Source of the DNA: Deltaproteobacteria bacterium
Lineage (GTDB): Bacteria > Desulfobacterota > Desulfobacteria > Desulfobacterales > B30-G6
Length of the DNA stretch: 5,815 nt
Direction of reading: 5' to 3'
NCBI GenBank assembly: GCA_003647375.1
Contig: QMMS01000291.1
Location: 1-5,815 of the forward strand
The position numbers and the translations under genes are program-made. The notes beneath the pieces are model-generated. The model was given only the letters and a program-made list of their open reading frames with translations, was not told where the DNA came from and ran no database searches. Below, one piece after another: positions 1 to 5,640 of the stretch (its first letter is position 1; every line of letters starts with the position of its first letter).

Positions 1-93
1 AGCCGGAGAACTTCAGATCCTGCGTTGCTGAGGGTTCGAAGTAAAAAACTACGACTTCACCCTCAGACGCCTTGACTCTGAAGCCCTCCGGCT
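1..93. repeat. Large imperfect palindrome (hairpin element), cut by the window edge
   Basis: The outer arms AGCCGGAGaaCTTCAG (1-16) and CTGAAGccCTCCGGCT (78-93) are complementary except for two positions. The inner arms CTGAGGGttcGAAGT (28-42) and ACTTCACCCTCAG (54-66) also pair, with a small bulge, around an A-rich loop (43-53). The 17-27 and 67-77 stretches pair only partly. All three forward frames hit a stop within about 75 bases, so this is not the end of a gene. It resembles the multi-copy palindromic repeats common in Desulfobacterales intergenic DNA. That family assignment is from memory and unverified. The element may extend left of the window. Confidence 0.6.
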
Positions 94-202
94 TTTGCAA
101 CACTGGGGTAAACACCTATAAGTTCCCGCCACCGTAGCACGGAATCTACGACATATCCATATCCGGCCCATAAAAACAGGCCTTTCAACCCAATAAACAA
201 AA
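94..202. other. Non-coding stretch between hairpin element and terminator
   Basis: No open frame of useful length is visible. The only structure is a short inverted repeat, CGTAG (133-137) with CTACG (146-150) around an 8-base loop, and GGCC boxes near 164-182. The 94-150 part may belong to the same repeat family as the hairpin at 1-93, but nothing in this window tests that. Confidence 0.3.
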
Positions 203-241
203 AAAAGAGGGCCGATAGATTGTTTCTATCTGCCCTCTTTT
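203..241 (-). terminator. Rho-independent terminator of the small minus-strand gene
   Basis: The arms 203-219 and 225-241 form a 17-bp stem with a single mismatch and a 5-base loop (TTGTT). The GC-rich block GAGGGC/GCCCTC lies inside the stem. On the minus strand the stem is followed by a run of T (A-rich 194-206 on the plus strand). It starts 23 bases past the stop codon at 265. The plus strand also has a short T-run after the stem, so it could stop transcription in both directions. Confidence 0.85.
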
Positions 242-264
242 AAATACGTCTTTACAAAAATCGA

Positions 265-414
265 TTATACAGGTTCTCTTGGATGCTCTCGCCTGTCGAT
301 ACCAAGCCGCCGATCCTCGGTCATTCTTCTTTCAGGGATATGGACAGCATAGGAAAAAACTCGCCTGTCTACCCCGGCACGCCGACCGCCGTTATCCAAA
401 AAGCCTTCTTTCAT
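265..414 (-). CDS. Small arginine-rich RRxGxDRR-repeat protein, function unknown
   Basis: This is a 49-residue basic protein if translation starts at ATG 414. The motif RRxxxDRR occurs three times: RRAGVDRR (11-18), RRMTEDRR (29-36) and RRLGIDRR (35-42), the last two sharing an RR pair. Between them lies VFSYAVHIPE. Short proteins of this pattern are, as I recall, frequent in Desulfobacterales, but I know of no assigned function. The many Arg/Asp pairs suggest binding to nucleic acid or to an acidic partner, which is only inference. The frame stays open to a TTG at 492, giving 75 residues. I prefer 414 because it is an ATG, has GAGAGG 12 bases upstream, and the conserved-looking block begins just after it; the TTG has no visible ribosome site. 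There is no membrane segment or signal peptide. A strong terminator follows, so it is probably a single-gene transcript. Confidence 0.7.
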   Translation of the reverse strand: MKEGFLDNGGRRAGVDRRVFSYAVHIPERRMTEDRRLGIDRREHPREPV

Positions 415-492
415 CAGTATATTCAACCTCTCACATGCATTAACATGTCTGAACAAGTCAGTCCTGGTTATTTGTTGTTTTCTATTATGCAA

Positions 493-709
493 AAACCATG
501 CGAAACTATAAAATATTTTAGCTATTCAAATGATATCAAATAGTTAAATATCATTAAAACTTTTTCATCCCTTAAAATAGGTAATGAGTTCCCTATGTAT
601 TGTGGTGCGGATTTCATAATATAAACAATGAGATGGTCATTCGTCCTAACCCGGAAATTCGTTCAAGCTTGTCGAGAAGATTGACCCCTATCGGAAAAGC
701 GTGTAATTT
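493..709. other. AT-rich intergenic region between divergent genes
   Basis: No credible gene is visible on either strand. This region must carry the minus-strand promoter for the small gene and plus-strand signals for the glycosyltransferase. A possible plus-strand promoter is TTGACC (681-686), a 17-base spacer and TAATTT (704-709); its -35 box is good and its -10 box poor. On the minus strand, TTGATA and TATTTT boxes around 512-541 are only weak candidates. A short inverted repeat AATGA/TCATT lies near 628-642. Confidence 0.35.
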
Positions 710-713
710 AACT

Positions 714-858
714 AGTGCCCATCCATAAATGGTCTTTTCACGCCCTGCCGGCGTTGGGTGCCATGATTTAACTCCTCAAAATAGCACGCTATTACTCCGG
801 GTTAAATCTGACGCCCGCCTTGTCAGAACGCGAAAATCCCTATTTCTGGACGGACACT
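714..858. mobile_element. 145-bp fold-back MITE-like element with 4-bp target duplication
   Basis: The ends are inverted repeats: AGTGcCCaTCCAtAAATgG on the left matches the reverse complement of the right end, AGTGtCCgTCCAgAAATaGG. Pairing continues inward through GATTTAAC (765-771 region and its partner near 801-808) to a perfect central AATAGC-AC-GCTATT (780-793). The centre of symmetry lies within a base of the midpoint of the ends, so the whole element folds on itself at roughly 70% identity. AACT flanks both sides (710-713 and 859-862), as expected of a transposase-made target duplication. It has no coding capacity, so it would need a transposase supplied elsewhere. The family is not identified; IS families making 4-bp duplications are candidates. 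Confidence 0.75.
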
Positions 859-860
859 AA

Positions 861-890
861 CTAAAGTGAGCGTTTCAAAATTTAAGAATT
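861..890 (+). repeat. Leader repeat, copy A (upstream of glycosyltransferase)
   Basis: This 30-base segment begins CTAAAGTGAGCG and ends TTTAAGAATT. It matches 3029-3058 at 27 of 30 positions. It lies 54 bases before the ATG at 945, in the same orientation relative to its gene as the second copy. It contains the imperfect palindrome TTTcAAAaTTTAAG. The fold-back element abuts its left edge and shares the AACT flank with it. A regulatory or 5'-leader role is inferred from position; a dispersed repeat with no regulatory role is the alternative. Confidence 0.65.
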
Positions 891-944
891 CGGTTGTTCC
901 ATCACCACCAATCAACAATCTCCCGAACCCTGTTGAGTTAAACC

Positions 945-1697
945 ATGAAACCTGACATCTCTATTATCATACCCGTTTTGAACGAACCCGCAACCATCCG
1001 TGCCGTACTTGAATGCCTGGCAGACCAATCAACGGGGGAAAAGATCGAAATCATTGTTGTCGATGCCGACCCTGATGCTAAAACTCTCAGAGCCATCGAT
1101 TTTAAGATGTCATCTCAGTTGCTATTGAAGACAGAGATATCGGACAAAGGCCGTAGCATCCAGATGAACAGGGGCGCTGAACTGGCCGTGGGAGCCATCC
1201 TGTTGTTCCTGCACGCAGACACCTTACTGCCCGAAGGTGCCATCGATGCAGTTTTATCAGCATTGCAAAACCCACACATCGTCGGAGGCGCCTTTGATCT
1301 CGGTATCCGTTCCAGTAAATGGGGCTACCGTATCATCGAAAATGTCGCCTCTGCCCGCTCCCGAATCACCCGCCTGCCCTATGGAGACCAGGCTGTTTTT
1401 CTACGTAGAGACTATTTCCATATGATCGGCGGATTCAGCATGATACCCATCATGGAAGATGTGGACATTATGCAACGCATCAAAAAGCGTGGTGATGCCA
1501 TCAAAATTATCGATAAAAAGGTTCAAACAGACCCTCGCCGATGGGAAAAAGAGGGGTTGGTTTTCGGCACCTTTAGAAACTGGGTATTGATGATGCTCTA
1601 CCTGCTGGGTGTCTCACCCCATAAACTGGTGAGGTACTACAAGATAGGGTTCGAGGATTCCAGGGGTCAAGGGTCCGAGGGTAAACCCATACACTAA
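945..1697 (+). CDS. TIGR04283-type family 2 glycosyltransferase (rSAM/selenodomain-associated transferase 2)
   Basis: A 250-residue cytoplasmic GT-A fold transferase. N-terminal SIIIPVLNE (6-14) is the nucleotide-sugar binding start of GT2 enzymes. GRSIQMNRGA (69-78) is typical of the TIGR04283 group. LHADT (89-93) stands at the metal-binding DxD position, followed by GGAF (114-117), YGDQAVFLR (146-154), the acidic EDVD (171-174) likely to hold the catalytic base, and RRWEKEG (198-204). The family is named as arsenosugar-biosynthesis or rSAM/selenodomain-associated; the acceptor here is unknown. ATG 945 is the first start after an in-frame TAA two codons upstream; the ribosome site is weak (GAG about 8 bases before). 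Residues 234-250 (IGFEDSRGQG...) come from a palindromic repeat and are probably not part of the ancestral enzyme, whose family usually ends near the RYY at 230-232. It converges on the DUF3047/TIGR04282 operon, which holds the partner transferase. Confidence 0.88.
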   Translation: MKPDISIIIPVLNEPATIRAVLECLADQSTGEKIEIIVVDADPDAKTLRAIDFKMSSQLLLKTEISDKGRSIQMNRGAELAVGAILLFLHADTLLPEGAIDAVLSALQNPHIVGGAFDLGIRSSKWGYRIIENVASARSRITRLPYGDQAVFLRRDYFHMIGGFSMIPIMEDVDIMQRIKKRGDAIKIIDKKVQTDPRRWEKEGLVFGTFRNWVLMMLYLLGVSPHKLVRYYKIGFEDSRGQGSEGKPIH

Positions 1698-1746
1698 GCT
1701 CTTAGCATCACTCGAACCCTTGGCCCCTGGAATCCTCGAACCCTAT
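1644..1746. repeat. Long inverted repeat (37-bp arms) between convergent genes, overlapping the 3' end of the glycosyltransferase
   Basis: The left arm 1644-1680 and right arm 1710-1746 are complementary at 34 of 37 positions, around a 29-base loop that contains the TAA stop (1695-1697) and a small CTAAG/CTTAG hairpin. Each arm carries an 11-base sub-repeat, AGGGTTCGAGG and AGGGTCCGAGG. RNA from either strand would form a very stable hairpin, so it could stabilise mRNA ends or end both convergent transcripts. There is no clear T-tract after it, so it is not a classical intrinsic terminator. It resembles REP-type palindromes. The composition (AGGGTTCGAG, CCAGGGG) matches a repeat I associate with Desulfobacterales, unverified. 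Confidence 0.85.
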
Positions 1747-1802
1747 AATATCACACCAGTTTCACAGACGATGACTTACCTATTTTGCCTTTATATCGAT
1801 TA

Positions 1803-2192
1803 CTATTCGGAAAGTGACCTAAAAATAATATCCCCGGTATTGTCGGTATCCGTCATGATTGCCACGCCTGATATCAGGGGTGGGTCTGTATGATAGGCGT
1901 TTCGGTAATCCTCCAGCAGGTTTCTTTTCTGGGTGACCCACTGGTTGATTTTTTCAGCCCCCGAAGTAACAGCAATCATCATCGAACGGTTTGTATAAGG
2001 ACTAACAACGATTCTGTCGACCACTGCCTGGCTCCCCCAGATGTAGTTAATGGTGCCTGTGGGGGGGTATTTGCCATACATCATTTTTGCTACTTTATAC
2101 TTTATACGATCAGTGAAGGACAATTTGGATGGATCATAAGCAAAGGTGAAGGCAGCGGCAAGGGATGCCAGACATGCAAACGTTGTTTTCAT
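1803..2192 (-). CDS. Shortened DUF3047 family protein, possibly a decaying gene
   Basis: A 129-residue protein. Residues 19-129 match the C-terminal half of DUF3047 as I know it: YDPSKLSFTDR (19-29), YPPTGTINYIWGSQ (42-55), SPYTNRSMMIAV (64-75), QWVTQKRNLLEDYR (84-97) and the hallmark MTDTDNTG (113-120). Complete members are about 220-240 residues, with a signal peptide and an N-terminal domain. Here a signal-like start (MKTTFACLASLAAAFTFA) joins straight onto the C-terminal half, so about 90 residues seem deleted in frame. The usual stretch after DNTG (roughly ESATAYYG) also seems missing before DIIF. The predicted location is periplasm or outer membrane; function is unknown. It begins 11 bases after the transferase stop and shares its strand, hence one operon. 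There is no clear ribosome site, so translation may depend on coupling. It could be a working short variant or a pseudogene. Confidence 0.65.
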   Translation of the reverse strand: MKTTFACLASLAAAFTFAYDPSKLSFTDRIKYKVAKMMYGKYPPTGTINYIWGSQAVVDRIVVSPYTNRSMMIAVTSGAEKINQWVTQKRNLLEDYRNAYHTDPPLISGVAIMTDTDNTGDIIFRSLSE

Positions 2193-2203
2193 TCAATTCA
2201 GCT

Positions 2204-2893
2204 TCATTGGAATTCTTTAAGATTGAGCTGTTTCAGAAATTTCATGGTTTTCAGACCGGTGAGGCCCTTAGCTATATTACGATGGTAGAAGCTAACAAGA
2301 TCTTCATAGGTATCAATATCCTGCCAGGTCGGCAGGACATGGCTGCTTAGACCGCCATCCTGAACATGCTGCATCGTTTGTTGGTATACATGCTCCGTTC
2401 CCCAATCAATGCCGGAAAACACATCCCTATCAAAAGCCCGGTTCTGAAATCCGATGAGGTAGTAGCCACTGTCTTCAGCCGGTCCAATGACCATGTTCCT
2501 GTTTTCCAGAAAAGCATAGGCTTCATCGACAATACCGATATCGATATCCGGAGAATCGCTGCCCATCAAAACGGCCTGGCCCAAACCCATAGCAAAGGCA
2601 GTTGAAAATGCATTTCGCATCTTTTTTCCCAGGTTCTCTCCTGTCTGTGGTTGGAGATGGACCGTATCTCCCAGCCATGCCCGAACGGCCGCTTCCTTGT
2701 GCAGAGGTGAAAAAAAGACAATGATGCCATACCTTCCCGCTGTCAGGCTCTCCATGGTGTCCTCCACAAAGTGCTTGTAGAGCGTGAGAACCGTAGCAGC
2801 ATCCAACTTTTTTCCCAGGCGCGTTTTGACCCTGCCCAGTTCCGGTGCACGAATAAACAACAGTACACGTCTTTGCATATAACCGGCCTGCAT
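2204..2893 (-). CDS. TIGR04282-type transferase (DUF2064, GT-A/CofC-like nucleotidyltransferase fold)
   Basis: 229 residues from the ATG at 2893. APELGRVKTRLGKKL (16-30) is the family's phosphate/nucleotide-binding start, comparable to nucleotidyltransferases such as CofC. QTGENLGKKM (83-92), LMGSDSPDI (109-117) with the likely metal-binding acids, GPAEDSGYYLIG (137-148) and the late DIDT (192-195) complete the pattern. The family is described as rSAM/selenodomain-associated transferase 1, also labelled arsenosugar biosynthesis glycosyltransferase. The substrate cannot be read from sequence. The protein is soluble with no signal peptide. The frame remains open to a GTG at 2944 and also offers an ATG at 2878 (MQRRVLLFIRAP), where homology begins. 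I chose 2893 because GAG sits 6 bases upstream; 2878 is nearly as good. The DUF3047 gene follows 11 bases after the stop. Its usual partner, TIGR04283, lies at 945-1697 on the other strand. Confidence 0.87.
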   Translation of the reverse strand: MQAGYMQRRVLLFIRAPELGRVKTRLGKKLDAATVLTLYKHFVEDTMESLTAGRYGIIVFFSPLHKEAAVRAWLGDTVHLQPQTGENLGKKMRNAFSTAFAMGLGQAVLMGSDSPDIDIGIVDEAYAFLENRNMVIGPAEDSGYYLIGFQNRAFDRDVFSGIDWGTEHVYQQTMQHVQDGGLSSHVLPTWQDIDTYEDLVSFYHRNIAKGLTGLKTMKFLKQLNLKEFQ

Positions 2894-2959
2894 GGCTGAC
2901 TCGTTGTTTTTAATTTTAGCTATTCCCTTTTTGCAATTTTTCACACTGGCTGAAAAACT

Positions 2960-2988
2960 TTGACATGTTCAGGTCATTCGCGATAGGA
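2960..2988 (+). promoter_or_regulatory. Candidate promoter of the M48 gene
   Basis: TTGACA (2960-2965) is a perfect -35 box. A 17-base spacer leads to ATAGGA (2983-2988), a poor -10 box; an alternative extended -10 is TGG-TATGAA (2995-3003), but it has no matching -35. It lies in the divergent gap between the TIGR04282 operon and the protease gene. The assignment rests on the -35 only. Confidence 0.3.
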
Positions 2989-3028
2989 GACCTCTGGTAT
3001 GAACGAAAAACGCCTAAATATTTAAAAC

Positions 3029-3058
3029 CTAAAGTGAGCGCTTCAAATTTTAAGAATA
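3029..3058 (+). repeat. Leader repeat, copy B (upstream of M48 protease)
   Basis: It matches 861-890 at 27 of 30 positions (differences at the 13th, 20th and 30th bases). It contains the near-palindrome CTTcAAATTTtAAG (3041-3054). It ends 35 bases before the proposed TTG start of the protease. Similarity to copy A probably continues upstream (CGAAAAACGCC... versus CGGAAAAGCGTG...) once the fold-back element is removed from copy A. If translation started at the upstream ATG 2965, this repeat would be read as protein, which argues against that start. Confidence 0.65.
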
Positions 3059-3070
3059 GAGGATTTATAA

Positions 3071-3097
3071 ATGATTTCAAAGGCTTTCTACCATTGA
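3071..3097 (+). CDS. Putative 8-codon upstream ORF (MISKAFYH) coupled to the protease gene
   Basis: ATG at 3071 has a strong ribosome site, AGAGGA, seven bases upstream, better than that of any longer frame here. It reads MISKAFYH and stops at TGA 3095-3097, overlapping the proposed protease start TTG 3094-3096 as TTGA. Such an overlap allows termination-reinitiation coupling. The alternative is that this ATG is the true protease start and one base is missing or two are extra before 3094, whether by mutation or sequencing error. A peptide function is not suggested by the sequence. Confidence 0.35.
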   Translation: MISKAFYH

Positions 3098-4338
3098 ACT
3101 CCATCGCCGTCATTATACTCGCTGCTATCATCTTCGATGTTGTCATTCACATCGTTGCGGACATACTCAACCTGAAAATGCTGCAGGAAAAGCTGCCCAA
3201 GCCGTTCCAGGGAGTGTACGATGCGGATCAATATCGAAAATCACAGGACTACCTGCGTGTCAATACCCGATTCGGGTGGATAACCGGTGTGATCAATCTG
3301 GTGGCCATACTTCTTTTCTGGTTTCAGGGTGGCTTTCCTGCCGTTGACAACTGGGTTCGGTCTTTTGGAAATGGTCCGGTACTGACCGGTTTGATGTATA
3401 TAGGAACCTTGATGTTTTTCTACGCACTGTTATCACAGCCCTTCTCGATTTACGCAACATTTGTCATCGAGGAGCGGTTCGGGTTCAACAAGACCACCTG
3501 GAAAACCTATATGCTTGATCTGCTCAAGGGACTGGTGCTTGCAATCCTGCTGGGCGCTCCCCTCCTGGCAGGCATCCTGGCATTTTTTGAATATGCCGGT
3601 AGCCATGCATGGCTATACTGCTGGGCCATTATCGTTCTCTACATGTTAGTGGTTCAGTATATTGCCCCTACCTGGATCATGCCGCTCTTCAATAAATTCA
3701 AGCCCCTGGAGGAAGGGGATCTTAAAACGGCCATTCTGTCATGCGCCAAGTCCATTCAATTCCCGCTGAAGCGCGTCTATACCATGGACGGCTCCAAACG
3801 ATCCCGCAAATCAAATGCTTTTTTTACCGGGTTCGGCAAAAATAAACGCATCGTCCTATTTGACACACTCATCCAGCAGCATACGGTCCCGGAATTGGTA
3901 GCGGTTCTGGCCCACGAAATGGGACATTATAAAAAGAAACATATATTACAGGGAATACTGCTGGGGATCTTACAAACCGGTTTCATGCTCTACCTGCTCT
4001 CTTTCATGATATCTTACCAGGGCCTGTTTGACGCATTCTATATGAGCAGGGTTTCTATCTATGCCGGGCTTATTTTTTTTGGGATGCTTTTCGCACCCCT
4101 TGATTTTTTTATCGGCATACTGATGCAGATTCGTTCCCGATCAAACGAGTATCAGGCCGACAGATTTTCAGTGAAAACCACCCGGAATCCCGGGGCCATG
4201 ATCGATGCGCTCAAAAAACTGTCTGTCCACAACCTGTCGAATCTCCTCCCCCATCCCTTCTATGTTTTCCTCAACTACTCCCACCCGCCGGTATTGAAAA
4301 GGATTCAGGCCATCGATTCCATCAGCGCTATCGAGTAA
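3094..4338 (+). CDS. M48 family (Ste24/CAAX protease-like) integral membrane zinc metallopeptidase
   Basis: 414 residues from TTG 3094. It begins with a membrane segment (NSIAVIILAAIIFDVVIHIV, 2-21), then the Ste24-type N-terminal part with YRKSQDYL (47-54), and hydrophobic segments near 63-77, 97-117, 144-165 and 172-192. DGSKRSRKSNAFFTG (232-246) precedes the zinc motif HEMGH (274-278). Two more hydrophobic stretches follow (285-309 and 321-345), then EYQAD (352-356), whose Glu is the third zinc ligand, and SHPPVLKRI (396-404). All key residues are present, so it should be active in the inner membrane. Bacterial members probably act in membrane protein quality control rather than CAAX processing; the substrate is unknown. 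The frame is open back to ATG 2965, but the extra 43 residues are unlike the family and include the leader repeat. TTG 3094 has AAAGG 10 bases upstream and gives the usual family start and length. Confidence 0.88.
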   Translation: MNSIAVIILAAIIFDVVIHIVADILNLKMLQEKLPKPFQGVYDADQYRKSQDYLRVNTRFGWITGVINLVAILLFWFQGGFPAVDNWVRSFGNGPVLTGLMYIGTLMFFYALLSQPFSIYATFVIEERFGFNKTTWKTYMLDLLKGLVLAILLGAPLLAGILAFFEYAGSHAWLYCWAIIVLYMLVVQYIAPTWIMPLFNKFKPLEEGDLKTAILSCAKSIQFPLKRVYTMDGSKRSRKSNAFFTGFGKNKRIVLFDTLIQQHTVPELVAVLAHEMGHYKKKHILQGILLGILQTGFMLYLLSFMISYQGLFDAFYMSRVSIYAGLIFFGMLFAPLDFFIGILMQIRSRSNEYQADRFSVKTTRNPGAMIDALKKLSVHNLSNLLPHPFYVFLNYSHPPVLKRIQAIDSISAIE

Positions 4339-4369
4339 CCGTCTTGCAGAAAAGATAGTAGTCATCGGA

Positions 4370-5545
4370 TCACTGCTTCTCGATACCGGACAGGTACGGA
4401 TGTATATGATGAATATTGAGAATTTGGGTATTATTCTGCACGTCATAACGGTCTCCACCGTAAATCAGCGCCTTTCCATAAGGGAATTTTGAAATGACCT
4501 TTGAAACATTTTTGAAATTGTTAAAAAAACTGTTGGTAATCGTTTCTCCGGATTTTACTTCAATCGGCAGCAAATGCTGGGCAATTGAGAAAAAAATGTC
4601 GATTTCATTGCCGTTGCTGTCTCTATAAAAACTGAGGTTATGCTTGAGGCCTCGATTATACCTGTACTTGAGAACCTCCATCAGGGCCAGGTTCTCGAAT
4701 AAATTTCCCCTTAACGGATGGGTTTCGATTTGTGATCTGTTTTCAATCCCCAAAAGAAAGGATGCAAACCCAACATCGTAAAAGTATAGTTTCGGTGATT
4801 TGACAAGGCGTTTTCTAATATTTCCGTGGTAAGGCTCCAGTAAAAACAGTATGTAACTTGTTTGCAGGAGGGATATCCATTCACGTATCGTTGTATGGCT
4901 GACACCGATATCGTTGGATAGATTGGCTGTATTCAATAATTGACCTATCCTGCCGGCGCATAGCCGTACAAATTTTTGAAAAAGCATTAGGTTCTGAATT
5001 CTCGAAAGTTGTCGAATATCCCTCTCAACATACGTCTCGAAATAGTCTGATAGGGCCGTGGTCGGGGTAAGATCATGGTCGTATATTCTTGGATAAAAAC
5101 CTCTATAAATGTAATCCACATAATCAAGTTCACTATAACGGGCTTGTAGTTCATGGATTGAAAAAGGGAGTAAGCATAACAGCGCGCTCCTACCAGCCAA
5201 TGATTGGGAAAGATTCACCATCAGTTTAAATTGACTGCTCCCGGTGAGAATAAACATGCCGTTTTTTTGTTGCTCGTCAACGATGACCTGAATGTAGGAC
5301 AGCAAATCCGGAGCACGTTGGATCTCATCTATAACTGCCCCATCCGAATACCGATTCAAAAAACCGATCGGATCGGATTGGGCATATTGTCTGGTTTCAA
5401 TATGCTCCATATTGACATAAGGTTTGTCATCAAAAAGATGTCTGACGAGGGTGGTTTTTCCTGATTGACGAGGCCCTGTCATGGTGACCACCGGGTATTT
5501 AAAGGATAGATTTTTCAGATATGATGCAATATCGCGGGGAATCAT
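4370..5545 (-). CDS. AAA ATPase with C-terminal DUF4143 (PD-(D/E)XK-like) domain
   Basis: 391 residues from ATG 5545. The N-terminal P-loop domain has Walker A GPRQSGKTT (24-32), Walker B AVIDEIQ (70-76), a sensor-like ILTGSSQF (99-106) and LAGRS (116-120). A helical or winged-helix middle region (about 165-235) carries YVERDI (172-177) and SHTTIREWISLL (216-227). The DUF4143 region holds LYFYDVGFASFLLG (253-266), GNLFENL (280-286) and NEIDIFF...IEVKSG (313-333), a pattern resembling the nuclease residues of the PD-(D/E)XK fold. The family is very common, often in several copies per genome and linked to mobile or defence DNA; its cellular role is unsettled. The frame is open to a TTG at 5650, but 5545 matches the family start (MI.R...) and has AAAGG and GGA upstream. 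The stop lies 31 bases from the end of the convergent protease gene, with no obvious terminator between. Confidence 0.9.
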   Translation of the reverse strand: MIPRDIASYLKNLSFKYPVVTMTGPRQSGKTTLVRHLFDDKPYVNMEHIETRQYAQSDPIGFLNRYSDGAVIDEIQRAPDLLSYIQVIVDEQQKNGMFILTGSSQFKLMVNLSQSLAGRSALLCLLPFSIHELQARYSELDYVDYIYRGFYPRIYDHDLTPTTALSDYFETYVERDIRQLSRIQNLMLFQKFVRLCAGRIGQLLNTANLSNDIGVSHTTIREWISLLQTSYILFLLEPYHGNIRKRLVKSPKLYFYDVGFASFLLGIENRSQIETHPLRGNLFENLALMEVLKYRYNRGLKHNLSFYRDSNGNEIDIFFSIAQHLLPIEVKSGETITNSFFNNFKNVSKVISKFPYGKALIYGGDRYDVQNNTQILNIHHIHPYLSGIEKQ

Positions 5546-5640
5546 TTGTATCCAACCTTTATCCGCCTTCGCAGAATACCACGGATTTACCCTTGGGATT
5601 TCATTTAACTTGGTAGATATGGGTACAGAAGATAGCGCAG

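Noticed and set aside
1..93. Integron attC site
   Set aside because: The fold-back shape fits, but I do not see the RYYYAAC / GTTRRRY core pair at the ends, nor any integrase or cassette genes.
283..543. Plus-strand 86-codon frame opposite the small Arg-rich gene
   Set aside because: It overlaps the better-supported minus-strand gene, has no ribosome site and shows no protein-like pattern.
1890..2288. Plus-strand 132-codon frame opposite the DUF3047 gene
   Set aside because: It is rich in Cys/His/Phe, is antisense to recognisable DUF3047 and TIGR04282 coding sequence, and resembles no family.
2999..3025. Eight-codon frame MNEKRLNI with GGAG nine bases upstream
   Set aside because: It is too short to support, and it may lie inside the extended leader repeat; noted only because a second mini-frame occurs at 3071.
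2965..3093. N-terminal extension of the M48 protease from ATG 2965
   Set aside because: Its 43 residues are unlike the family, it has no ribosome site, and it translates the 30-bp leader repeat that is non-coding at its other location.
4339..4369. Terminator between the convergent protease and ATPase genes
   Set aside because: The 31-base gap contains no stem of useful length and no T-run.
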